A stretch of 27,724 bases of DNA from CAZUDO01 sp964618895 (GTDB lineage Bacteria > Desulfobacterota > Binatia > DP-6): contig CAZUDO010000083.1 of assembly GCA_964618895.1 (NCBI GenBank), forward strand, positions 1-27,724, in the 5' to 3' direction. Under the pieces are notes generated by a model. That model made no database searches, was not told the DNA's origin, and was given only the letters and a program-made list of their open reading frames with translations. Numbering within the stretch: the stretch's first letter is position 1; each line of letters starts with the position of its first letter. Of this stretch, positions 1 through 5,930 are shown in pieces. Position numbers and translations under genes: made by a program.

Positions 1-39
1 GGTTTCCCGCTTGTGCACGTCCATGCCAATGTAGTCCAC
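1..39 (-). CDS. IS110-family transposase, N-terminal fragment (runs off the window)
   Basis: The reverse complement of the first 39 bases encodes VDYIGMDVHKRET. This is the hallmark N-terminus of IS110/IS1111 transposases: the first acidic residue of the RuvC-like DEDD catalytic domain lies in the 'IGMDVHK' stretch. The GTG at 39-37 is chosen as start because a good Shine-Dalgarno sequence (AGAGGAGG, 55-48) sits 8 nt upstream; an in-frame ATG at 24-22 is the alternative. Only 13 codons are inside the window, so intactness cannot be judged. In the family, the enzyme excises and inserts the element through a circular form, and bridge RNAs encoded in a non-coding end choose the target. The element would extend leftward out of the window, with its upstream non-coding end lying between this gene and the polymerase remnant. 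Confidence 0.8.
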   Translation of the reverse strand, partial: MDYIGMDVHKRET

Positions 40-122
40 GGCTGGCCTCCTCTTCGCTTGCGGCGTTGACCGCGTTGGGATTGTGGGGGCTCTGCCTACC
101 ACGTGCGGGTGGAGGCCAGCCG
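39..122 (-). promoter_or_regulatory. 12-bp perfect hairpin over the transposase ribosome-binding site; candidate bridge-RNA region
   Basis: Positions 39-50 (CGGCTGGCCTCC) and 111-122 (GGAGGCCAGCCG) are perfect inverted repeats around a 60-nt interior. Read on the minus strand, the downstream arm contains the GGAGG of the transposase Shine-Dalgarno sequence and touches the GTG start, so a folded transcript would hide the initiation region. In IS110-group elements the non-coding end upstream of the recombinase gene also encodes the bridge RNA. This stem-loop sits in exactly that interval, so it may be part of that RNA rather than, or as well as, a translational lock. The outer border of the element is not visible but must lie between about 123 and 185. 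Confidence 0.45.
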
Positions 123-184
123 CTTCACCCCATCTACCGACCACGGCCGGCGGTTGATTTCTTCCCCACGCCGCGGGATGCACC

Positions 185-1036
185 GTGCGCTCCATGCCGC
201 CCCGGCGCCCCCTCATTCCGCGGGAACTCACCACCGCCGTCGTCCGCCTCGGCGCGCGCGAGGTGCGGCTTACGAACCTCCAGAAACTCTTCTGGCCCGC
301 TCTCGGCATCACCAAAGGCGCTCTCCTCCAATACTACGTCGACATCGCTCCCACCCTGCTCCCGCACCTGCGCGATCGTCCCATGGTCATGCGTCGTTAC
401 CCCGACGGCGCCGGCCAGCCGTTCTTCTTCATGAAGCAGGTCCCCCACCCGCACCCGTCCTGGCTCGAAACCTGCGCCATCCCGCATCGCGACGGCAACG
501 TCGTCGCGTTCCCGCTCATCCAGGACCTGCCCGCCCTGCTCTGGGTGGTGAACCTCGGCTGCATCGATCTCAATCCGTGGTACTCCCGCTGCGACGCCCC
601 GGATCAGCCCGATGTGCTGCACTTCGACCTGGACCCGGTCGCCGGCACCGCATTCGACCGCGTGCGGGACGCGGCGCTGGTCGTGCACGATGCCCTCACG
701 ACGCTCCGACTCCCGAGCTACGCCAAGACGACCGGCTCGCGCGGCATCCACGTGTACGTGCCGATTCGGCGGGGACCGACGCAGCACCAGGTGTGGCAGT
801 TCGCCAAGGCGCTGGCCGTCGAGCTCGCCGCGCGCCACCGCGAACTTCTGACCACCGAGTACAGCGTCGCCCGCCGCGCCAGCCGGGGGTGGGGGGAGCA
901 GGGAGCCGGGACGTCCGATAAAAGAATGCTCGGTAAACTTGGCCGCTTATCCTACCTACGGACTCAGGGCGAGGGGGATCAGATCGCCAGAGGAACACCG
1001 TTGTCGAGCGGAAGCAGGACAGCGTCGTTCTGGTAG
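185..1036 (+). pseudogene. LigD-type DNA polymerase/primase (PolDom), 3'-truncated
   Basis: Residues about 25-230 match the polymerase domain of LigD, the primase-polymerase used in bacterial non-homologous end joining. Landmarks are 'LTNLQKLFWP' (29-38), 'HFDLDP' (146-151) with the first two metal-binding aspartates, and 'KTTGSRGIHVYVPI' (181-194). Homology stops at 'EYSVARR' (about residue 230, nt 875), exactly where repeat copy A begins. The last 53 codons are read through the repeat and beyond. The missing part, about 70 residues, normally carries the 'VDYNQN' segment with the third catalytic aspartate, so an active enzyme is not expected. The frame opens after a TGA at 155-157; GTG 185 or ATG 194 are possible starts. 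No ligase, phosphoesterase or Ku gene is adjacent. Confidence 0.8.
874..967 (-). repeat. Composite repeat, copy A
   Basis: The copy has two conserved blocks. Block 1 (874-about 905, plus strand CCGCGCCAGCCGGGGGTGGG) is shared with copies B (3945) and C (4900). Block 2 (910-963) aligns without gaps with 4014-4067 of copy B at 40 of 54 positions, including an identical TCGGTAAACTT core and the end TACGGAC. Block 1 starts at the point where the LigD polymerase loses homology, and block 2 ends 15 nt from the FkbM stop codon. Compared with copy B, about 30 nt between the blocks are missing. No transposase lies inside. Confidence 0.65.
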
Positions 1037-1779
1037 AAGCGGTGAGAGTTGACGTACAGCGTGGCGAGCAACGTGTCGTCTCCAGGCAGGCGAACGGGCT
1101 TCAGCGTCGTTCGCGAGAGGAAGTACAGCTTCCACCGAGACGCGATGCGAGCGATCTCCTCCGGAGTCATGTGCAGAATCTCGATCTGTATCGCACAGTC
1201 ATCGAGCCCGGCGAGGAACTCCGCCCCTCCAGCCAGCACATCGCGCTCCGCGCCCTCCACGTCGATCTTGACCAAGGCTGTCCCAGTCTCCCCACGGAGC
1301 AGCGAGTCGAGAGTGAGGACCTCGACGTCGATCACGTCAGTCGAGCTCGCCGTGTTCGCCCCGACGAGGGACGAGCATCCTGTCCATTGAGAGTCGATGA
1401 CAAACCGGGCGTGGCTGTCCGCCCTGCCGATGGCTTGGGGCCGGATCTCGATGTCGACATCGTTGATGTCCGCGGTTCGCTGGAGGAACGGGCGCAGACG
1501 TGGATCGGGTTCGAAGGCGAGCACGCGTCCTGCGAAGTCCTTCGGGATGGCTGCGATCATCTCGCCGTAGTTCGACCCGATGTCGAGGATGAGTTCCCAG
1601 CGGCGACGCTTGAGCAGCGACTGGAAGATGCGCACGGATGTGGCGTTGAACTCACCTTGCGACGCGATGAGCGCCTGAGCCCGGCCGTCTGACGGGTCGA
1701 CGACATATCGGAGGCCATCACGAGTGACTACCTCTTCCATCGTTGGCGACGATCCCTCGTGTTCTGCGTCCTCGATCAC
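979..1779 (-). CDS. FkbM family methyltransferase
   Basis: This 266-residue protein has the FkbM SAM-dependent methyltransferase fold: motif I 'LILDIGSNYGE' (63-73), the acidic strand end 'FEPDP' (89-93), and the family signature 'LVKIDVEGAE' (169-178). FkbM-type enzymes O-methylate sugars or small molecules and are common in surface-glycan clusters. The GTG start at 1779 overlaps the TGA of the upstream glycosyltransferase (GTGA, 1776-1779), so the two are probably translationally coupled; ATG 1740 is an alternative start. With only these two genes left, this looks like a relic of a larger glycan locus, flanked on the 3' side by repeat copy A. The substrate is unknown. Confidence 0.85.
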   Translation of the reverse strand: MIEDAEHEGSSPTMEEVVTRDGLRYVVDPSDGRAQALIASQGEFNATSVRIFQSLLKRRRWELILDIGSNYGEMIAAIPKDFAGRVLAFEPDPRLRPFLQRTADINDVDIEIRPQAIGRADSHARFVIDSQWTGCSSLVGANTASSTDVIDVEVLTLDSLLRGETGTALVKIDVEGAERDVLAGGAEFLAGLDDCAIQIEILHMTPEEIARIASRWKLYFLSRTTLKPVRLPGDDTLLATLYVNSHRFYQNDAVLLPLDNGVPLAI

Positions 1780-2858
1780 GAGTCGACCTTTCGTCTACGC
1801 AGCATCGTCGACACCGCGCGGAGGGGGCGAGTCACCCTCCATGACCGAGAACCAAGGAGCGCTTCACGCTGGGCCACCAGATCAGCAGTGGCCGAGGAGA
1901 GCGCGTGTACCTGCTGCCGCAAGGCCTCGATCTCGAGCTGTGACTCTGCCGCTTCCGCCGCGCGTGCGTCCTGCAAGGCCTGCAACGCTGAGCGGACCTC
2001 GGCGATCTCTCGTTCGAGGACCTGACGCCCGTTCTCCGCCTGGTCGAGCTCATGGGCGAGACCGACGGCGGACTCCTGAAGCGTCTGGGCGAGCACCGCG
2101 GACGCCTCGGATCGGCGTTCCAGCTCTCTCAGGGTGACGGCAGGGGGCAAGAACGCAGCAACAGCAGCGCGGCGGGTCTCGTCGGATGTTCGTCGGCCAG
2201 CCTCCTCGAAGGTGCGCCACCTGTGCTGACCCGACTGGAACGCATCGATCGGCTGCGTCTCCACCGCGATCCCGGCCCTGCGCATGACGAGGTTGACAGA
2301 GAGCTGGTCGCGACGTGAGTAGCGGAGCACGTGGTCGTGCCACATGTGCATCGCGTTCGTGACCTCAGCCGTCGCGCGTCGGGCGATAACGCCAGTCCAG
2401 AACGGCTTCTCCTGGAGCGCCTCAGGGGCATGGAGCAGGTAGTGCAACAGCTGTTCCTGGACCCGCGCTGGATCGTCGAACCCACCGTCGATCACTGCGA
2501 CGAACTCGTCCAGGACGTTCGCACGGTAGCTGTGCCACGGCATGGACAGGTCAGCGTTCCTGAGCCAACGCTCCAGCATGTCCTCTGGGTCGCCGAGAAG
2601 CTCGATCCGGTTGTCGACCCACAGAGTCTCGGCGTAGTCGTCGAGGACCGGGTGTCCGAGGATCTTCAGATGCCTGGCAGATCGAACCGGATCTGCGTCG
2701 AATGCCGGCTCCACGACTTCGACACGCCATCGGTCGGAGGTGAATTCCGGGTTGTCCGTGAAGCAGATGTAGTCGACCGCGCTCGGAGGCGGGACGGGGA
2801 GGTTGCTTTCGTAGCTTCCGAAGACTGCTGTGTACACCGCACGTCGAGAAGCGTTCAT
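1776..2858 (-). CDS. DUF616-like glycosyltransferase with C-terminal coiled coil
   Basis: The ATG at 2858 is preceded by GGAGGAG about 8 nt upstream, giving 360 residues; the frame stays open further upstream, but that part is repeat DNA. 'YTAVFGSYE' (9-17), 'ICFTDN' (31-36) and 'LGHPVLDDYAETLWVDNRI' (67-85) are typical of the DUF616/TOD1-type glycosyltransferase-like domain, with the acidic 'WVDNRI' in place of a DXD. The last 110 or so residues are rich in Glu, Ala, Leu and Arg and look like a coiled coil. They end in 'GSRSWRVTRPLR', a tail often seen at the end of surface-polysaccharide glycosyltransferases. The downstream FkbM gene overlaps by 4 nt. Likely role: adding a sugar in a surface glycan; donor and acceptor cannot be told. 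Confidence 0.75.
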   Translation of the reverse strand: MNASRRAVYTAVFGSYESNLPVPPPSAVDYICFTDNPEFTSDRWRVEVVEPAFDADPVRSARHLKILGHPVLDDYAETLWVDNRIELLGDPEDMLERWLRNADLSMPWHSYRANVLDEFVAVIDGGFDDPARVQEQLLHYLLHAPEALQEKPFWTGVIARRATAEVTNAMHMWHDHVLRYSRRDQLSVNLVMRRAGIAVETQPIDAFQSGQHRWRTFEEAGRRTSDETRRAAVAAFLPPAVTLRELERRSEASAVLAQTLQESAVGLAHELDQAENGRQVLEREIAEVRSALQALQDARAAEAAESQLEIEALRQQVHALSSATADLVAQREALLGSRSWRVTRPLRAVSTMLRRRKVDS

Positions 2859-2978
2859 CGGCGTCTCTCCTCCGTCCCACGAACGAGGGAACCTCTTGCG
2901 CGGTGGCACTTCGGGTAAAGTCTGGCTCGCCAAGAACTCACGCCAGGAGAATGCAAGCGGCTGATGGTCGGCGGCGCG

Positions 2979-3075
2979 TCCCACCAGACGAAAGCCGGGA
3001 CGCAATCTCCGTGCGACGCCGGCATCAGGACGGCGCAGGTCGGGACATCGGACCGCCCTCGCGCGGTGGAGTCAA
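2979..3075. repeat. About 95-bp direct repeat, copy 1
   Basis: The stretch from TCCCA (2979) to GTCAA (3075) recurs at 3412-3504 in the same orientation with roughly three quarters of positions identical. The best-kept parts are CAGACGAA, ATCTCCGTGCG, CCGGCATCAGGA and GGTGGAGTCA versus GGTGACGTCA. It lies immediately upstream of the glycosyltransferase gene. No protein function is evident; both copies can be read on the minus strand as a similar short peptide ('LMP..HGD..P.FVW'), which more likely reflects common ancestry of the DNA than a gene. Confidence 0.6.
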
Positions 3076-3216
3076 TGCCCCCGGAAGCTCTCTACGACAG
3101 TCCTCGCTACGAATGGCCGGGCTGGTACCAGAGTCCTCTTGGGATCGCAAATCCGCACGCGTCCTCGAGCCCGTCAGAAGATCTCTCGGCTGAGCTCCGA
3201 GACGTCGCAACCGTGC

Positions 3217-3303
3217 CTACACCAGGATCGCTTCGCCGCTTTTCACCACGTGCAGGTGCTCCGAGAGCCGGGCCGGCGGCTCCTTCACGCCCACCGCTTT
3301 CAT
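3217..3303 (-). pseudogene. Phd/YefM-family antitoxin remnant
   Basis: The reading frame MKAVGVKEPPARLSEHLHVV, followed by KSGEAILV and TAG, is a 28-residue N-terminus of a Phd/YefM antitoxin (family pattern: short start, 'VKELKARLSEYL..V..GE.ILV'). Just past the stop, another frame continues with 'DVSELSR' (about 3190-3210), resembling the next antitoxin strand 'VVAEL'. This suggests a nonsense change plus a frameshift rather than a short gene. No PIN or RelE toxin frame follows on the minus strand. It is one of two toxin-antitoxin traces in this accessory zone; the other, at 4130-4763, is intact. Confidence 0.65.
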
Positions 3304-3411
3304 GACGACCGAGAGGTAGTCTGCGGTGACCCCGTCAACCGCCTTTCTCGAAGCGCGCTTGCGCCGGCTCGAGCTGGCTTGGGAGCGGCGTCGCTACTAC
3401 ACGAAGGTCAC

Positions 3412-3504
3412 TCCCAGACGAAGCCCGGAGCCCGATCTCCGTGCGGTACCGGCATCAGGAGGGCACAGGTGGGACGCCGGACCACCTTCATGCGGTGACG
3501 TCAA
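3412..3504. repeat. About 95-bp direct repeat, copy 2
   Basis: This is the second copy of the element at 2979-3075, from TCCCAGACG to GTCAA, in the same orientation and slightly shorter. The 336 bases between the copies contain only the dead antitoxin. The copies share a central CCGGCATCAGGA and a GC-rich, near-palindromic TGCGGTACCGGCA (here) or GCGACGCCGGCA (copy 1). Confidence 0.6.
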
Positions 3505-3546
3505 GCTCCGGGTTCGAAGGTCCCGCGGCTGCTCTCCAACTCGGTG

Positions 3547-3594
3547 GACACCCAAACCGGCCAATGAGCGACACCTGAAAACCGGCCAATAGGA
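3547..3594. repeat. Tandem 23-25-bp repeat, possible insertion-sequence terminus
   Basis: Two adjacent units share GACACC followed by AAACCGGCCAAT: 3547-3569 and 3570-3594. Multiple short direct repeats built on a CCGG core at an element tip resemble the ends of IS21-family elements, which carry several transposase-binding repeats. No IstA or IstB coding remnant is visible nearby, so this would be a solo end. The family assignment is tentative; the repeat itself is plain in the sequence. Confidence 0.4.
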
Positions 3595-3601
3595 TTACGG
3601 C

Positions 3602-3944
3602 TCAGACGTTGAGCGGGCGGCGGGATTCGGAGCCCGTCGCGAGGTTGTCGGACGCGAATGTGGCGGGGATTTCCGGGCCGCCGTACGTGCACGTCTCGCC
3701 GTTGAGGCAGTCCGCAGGTGCGTCGCAGGATCGAGTCGTCGTGACCAAGCATCTTCCCGCACAGGCGGAGCGGCCGACGCAGTCCGCGCTCACGCCGCAC
3801 GCAGCGCTCGTGTCGTCTTGACAGAATCCGGTCCGATAGGTCCGACATGCTGGCATGAGCTGGCCGCAATCGGCCGTCACCCGCTTCTCGTAAGCGGTCA
3901 TCGCTCGCGACATGCACTTGAAGGTGTCCACATCGTACGCATTG
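3602..3944 (-). pseudogene. Cysteine-rich 'ADC'-repeat protein, 5'-truncated C-terminal fragment
   Basis: About 114 residues with regularly spaced cysteines, including 'CGVSADCVGRSACAGRC' and 'CDAPADCLNGETCTYG', i.e. the C-x4-ADC-x5-C pattern of secreted cysteine-rich repeats common in deltaproteobacteria-like genomes. The frame has no start or signal peptide of its own. Upstream it runs straight into repeat copy B at 3945, whose translation gives 'PPTPGSRG'. The protein was therefore probably a larger exported one whose N-terminus was lost at the repeat. Ten cysteines in this short stretch, set in GC-rich DNA where chance frames are Arg/Ala/Pro-rich, support real coding ancestry. Confidence 0.55.
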
Positions 3945-4067
3945 CCGCGCGAGCCGGGGGTAGGGGGCAAGGGGTCAAGCGGGGTCGGTGGTAGGGGTCG
4001 CGAAAGGGCCGACGACGTCTGAGAAGGGGGTGTTCGGTAAACTTCCCAGATTATCCCGACTACGGAC
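3945..4067 (-). repeat. Composite repeat, copy B (fullest copy)
   Basis: Block 1 (3945-3980, plus strand CCGCGCGAGCCGGGGGTAGG and following bases) and block 2 (4014-4067, with TCGGTAAACTT, TTATCC and TACGGAC) are separated by about 33 nt that copy A lacks. The block 1 edge abuts the headless cysteine-rich gene. On the minus strand the unit reads from GTCCGTAG to CCCCCGGCTCGCGCGG, with the broken gene directly after it. The other side leads into about 60 nt of non-coding sequence before the toxin gene. Confidence 0.65.
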
Positions 4068-4129
4068 CCCCCATCTTGCGGATCACCTCCTACGGGCTCC
4101 TCGTCGACGAGGTCGCGATGTGATGGCGC

Positions 4130-4522
4130 CTATGCCCGGCCACGCTTCCCCGCTGCGGCGACCAGCGCCGCGTCGAGGCTGAGGAGCGGCAACCGCAGTC
4201 GGATGGTCAGGTGCAGATAGGCCGCATCGTAGACGGTGAGCCCGGAGGCTAAGGCCGCCGTCCACGCGTCCTTCCAGGTGACGGTTTCTACTACCAGCGG
4301 CCACGAGTCGATGCTGGCCAAGAGCGCTATCGCCTGCACCTCGTCGATCTCGCGCCGACGGACCTTGGTGCGGCCGATGTTCGCTACCTCGAGGTGGAAG
4401 AGCTGCGGGACCACGGCTCGAGTGGCGCGAAACAGCCGGGGTGCAACCCGGAGCGCGTCCGGCTCGCGGAACAGGATCGCCGCAGCGGCCGAGGCGTCAA
4501 CGACGACGCTGCCCGTGGTCAC
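4130..4522 (-). CDS. PIN-domain ribonuclease toxin (VapC/FitB type)
   Basis: This is a 130-residue PIN-domain protein with its acidic active site intact: Asp9 in 'VVVDASAAAAI', Glu45 in 'FHLEVANIG', Asp99 in 'TVYDAAYLHL' and Asp117 in 'LSLDAAL'. PIN toxins cleave RNA (tRNA, rRNA or mRNA) in a Mg2+-dependent manner and are held inactive by the partner antitoxin. The GTG start at 4522 lies inside the end of the antitoxin gene (26-nt overlap), the usual arrangement for coupled toxin-antitoxin pairs. Length and motifs suggest a working toxin. Confidence 0.85.
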   Translation of the reverse strand: MTTGSVVVDASAAAAILFREPDALRVAPRLFRATRAVVPQLFHLEVANIGRTKVRRREIDEVQAIALLASIDSWPLVVETVTWKDAWTAALASGLTVYDAAYLHLTIRLRLPLLSLDAALVAAAGKRGRA

Positions 4523-4763
4523 GATCGCGGTCTTCCCGCAGGATCCGAGCCGACGTAGAGGGCGTGCGCACGCCGAGCGCCCGCGCCCGCCGGAAGCTGC
4601 GCGCGAAAGGGTTGCGGGCCGCGTTCCCGGCAAGCTCGTCGGTCCGCGCCACGGCGAGAATGTCGAGCAGCTCGGTGTTCAGACTCCTGGCATGCGCTGC
4701 GGCCCGGACCCGCAGCCAGTCGAGCGTCGCGTCGTCGACGTTGCGAAGGGTTAGGACCGCCAT
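4497..4763 (-). CDS. FitA/VapB-type ribbon-helix-helix antitoxin
   Basis: This 88-residue protein opens with 'MAVLTLRNVDDATLDWLRVR' and continues 'AAAHARSLNTELLDIL', a FitA-like ribbon-helix-helix DNA-binding domain. The tail, ending 'SARILREDRDR', is the extended toxin-wrapping region of such antitoxins. In the family the antitoxin binds the PIN active site, and the complex represses its own promoter. The ATG at 4763 starts right beside a fragment of IS3 OrfA, so the native promoter region is only about 35-130 nt from mobile-element debris. The pair looks complete amid decayed neighbours. Confidence 0.85.
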   Translation of the reverse strand: MAVLTLRNVDDATLDWLRVRAAAHARSLNTELLDILAVARTDELAGNAARNPFARSFRRARALGVRTPSTSARILREDRDRDHGQRRR

Positions 4764-4772
4764 GGATCACCG

Positions 4773-4899
4773 CTAGCACTGACATGACTGCAACGCAACC
4801 ATAGATGTGACAGCACGGCGCATGGCTCCAGCTGCCGCGGGGAACAGGATCGCAACGATCTCCTCCTCCGGGAATCGGCACTTCCGCCGTTTGAACGCC
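4773..4899 (-). pseudogene. IS3-family OrfA transposase fragment
   Basis: The minus-strand frame reads 'KRRKCRFPEEEIVAIL' followed by 'AAAGA', closely like the conserved start of IS3-family OrfA ('RKSRFTEEQIVAILKEAEAG'), the helix-turn-helix DNA-binding subunit. Homology fades within 25 residues and a stop follows at 4773. A frame change into 'HIYG' with a later 'GG' may be the continuing helix but is too degraded to rely on. The upstream edge coincides with repeat copy C at 4900, so the original start codon was lost there. Non-functional. Confidence 0.5.
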
Positions 4900-4933
4900 C
4901 GCGCGAGCCGGGGGTGGGGGGCAGGAGTCCAAC
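4900..4933 (-). repeat. Composite repeat, copy C (block 1 only)
   Basis: The plus-strand sequence CGCGCGAGCCGGGGGTGGGG, followed by GGCAGGAGTCC, matches block 1 of copies A and B, with similarity trailing on to about 4933. No TCGGTAAACTT block follows in the next 150 nt, so this is a partial copy or a recombinant. Its edge again abuts a truncated gene, the IS3 OrfA fragment at 4773-4899. Confidence 0.55.
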
Positions 4934-5412
4934 GCGGAAGGCCGGCACGGCTGCGACGCGCGCCCGTGGGCGGCGACGGTGGCCAACGCCGGAGAGGTGC
5001 AGTCCGGAACGTCCATGCGAGACTCGAACACCGCGGGGCGCTTGCCGGATGACAGAAAACCCCCATTGCTACGTACAGTTTCAAGCCGCCCCGCCACCAG
5101 CCCGCCCGCGGTTTGCGTTATCGTTCCTCTTGGGGAGCCATCCCGCCGCGCTTCAAACGCGGCGACCAGGTGATGAACAGGAGCTCCGATCGCGGTGACG
5201 TGGTCGGGGCGTCGCCTTTCTCGCGTGGTGGCGCGGAGGTGCGCGACGTGCCCGATCGCGCGATCTCTGCGGCGCACAGCGGAGAGTGGTCGCTCGCCCG
5301 GGCACGTGCCCGATCGGTCTCTCCGGGGCGCGATCGAGAGGAGAGTAAGGAGAGAGAGGTCGGGGGCCGTCTAACTCATTTTCGACAGTTGACCTAACAT
5401 ACCTCTGCGCTT
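4934..5412. other. Non-coding accessory stretch with no supported gene
   Basis: No frame in these 479 bases looks like a known protein. A minus-strand TTG frame at 5084 starts 'MKLYVAM', reminiscent of another transposase start, but it diverges at once. A perfect 14-bp palindrome (CGGGCACGTGCCCG, 5299-5312) and a 13-bp direct repeat (ACGTGCCCGATCG at 5246-5258 and 5304-5316) lie near the right side. An AT-richer patch at about 5368-5410 contrasts with the surroundings and may mark the edge of an old insertion. Confidence 0.5.
5246..5316. repeat. 13-bp direct repeat overlapping a 14-bp palindrome
   Basis: ACGTGCCCGATCG occurs at 5246-5258 and 5304-5316, 58 bp apart. The second copy forms the right half of the perfect palindrome CGGGCACGTGCCCG (5299-5312). 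This could be a protein-binding site or part of a degenerate element end; there is no adjacent intact gene to attach it to. Confidence 0.4.
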
Positions 5413-5742
5413 TCACGGGGTTAGCGGGCGCACGGCGGCCGTTGGCACTACACGAGAGGCGCCTCGGTTGGCGCTGGTGGCGGTGCGGGCCCGAGCGCGG
5501 CGACGGCCCAGCGGCGCGCTCGCCTCGGCCGCGACCCGCAGGAGGCCCGTGTCAACCCGGAGGAACGCGACGAGGCTCTCGAGCGAGGCGCTGAGGTGCG
5601 CCAGGCCAGCAGGAACGGGCGGCTCGATCACCTCGTCCTCGAGATCGCCGCACTGCGCGCTGAGGAGCCAGCCCACGTACTCCCCGGACGTCCGTGGAAC
5701 TGACGCCTCGACCGGGAGAGGGAGGTGATACGAATCCCCGGC
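5413..5742 (-). pseudogene. Unrecognised protein fragment ('GDLEDEVIEPPVPAGL')
   Basis: The frame is open from 5742 to 5413 and has a protein-like stretch: 'DSYHLPLPVEASVPRTSGEY', then a tryptophan-leucine segment, 'DLEDEVIEPPVPAGL' and 'LESLVAFLRVDTGLLRVAAE'. This amphipathic, low-Arg composition differs from the Arg/Pro-rich noise of neighbouring frames. The last 25 residues become Arg/Ala/Thr-rich and are probably not original. It begins directly after an in-frame TGA, with no convincing start. It may be the distal part of the same gene as the fragment at 5746-5930, joined by a frameshift, or a separate truncated gene. No function is assigned. Confidence 0.4.
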
Positions 5743-5745
5743 TCA

Positions 5746-5930
5746 GCGCCGCGCGACGCCAGCTCGGCATGCAGTGCCGCAAGTCGGGTTCGCGTATCAG
5801 CCTGTTCGCGATCCAGGCGCGCGAGCAGCGCGTGGTCCTTGGAGATGGCTTCGAGGAGCGCCTCGCGGCTCGCAGTATTCCGCGGTCGCTGCTGCCCTTC
5901 GCTATGTGCCTGCTCGGTCTCGTCCTTCAT
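5746..5930 (-). pseudogene. Coiled-coil N-terminal fragment, possibly of a helicase or TOTE-system protein
   Basis: Starting at ATG 5930, about 60 residues read 'SREALLEAISKDHALLARLD' and then 'REQADTRTRLAALHAELA', a charged heptad-like helix pair. Similar coiled-coil heads precede the primase-helicase proteins called TOTE conflict systems and some other DEAD/DEAH helicases, but no catalytic motif follows. The frame then enters Arg/Ser-rich sequence while the adjacent frame takes up a different protein-like stretch (5742-5413). Either the gene is frameshifted and shortened or two remnants were joined. The family link is a weak inference from the coiled-coil pattern only. Confidence 0.35.

Noticed and set aside
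3495..3545. GGGTTCGAA stretch suggesting a tRNA T-loop
   Set aside because: The flanking bases do not form a 5-bp T-stem, and no acceptor or anticodon arm can be drawn on either strand.
5064..5084. Minus-strand 'LKLYVAM' (TTG start) as a second IS110-type transposase start
   Set aside because: Only seven residues resemble a transposase N-terminus before it diverges; too short to support a feature.
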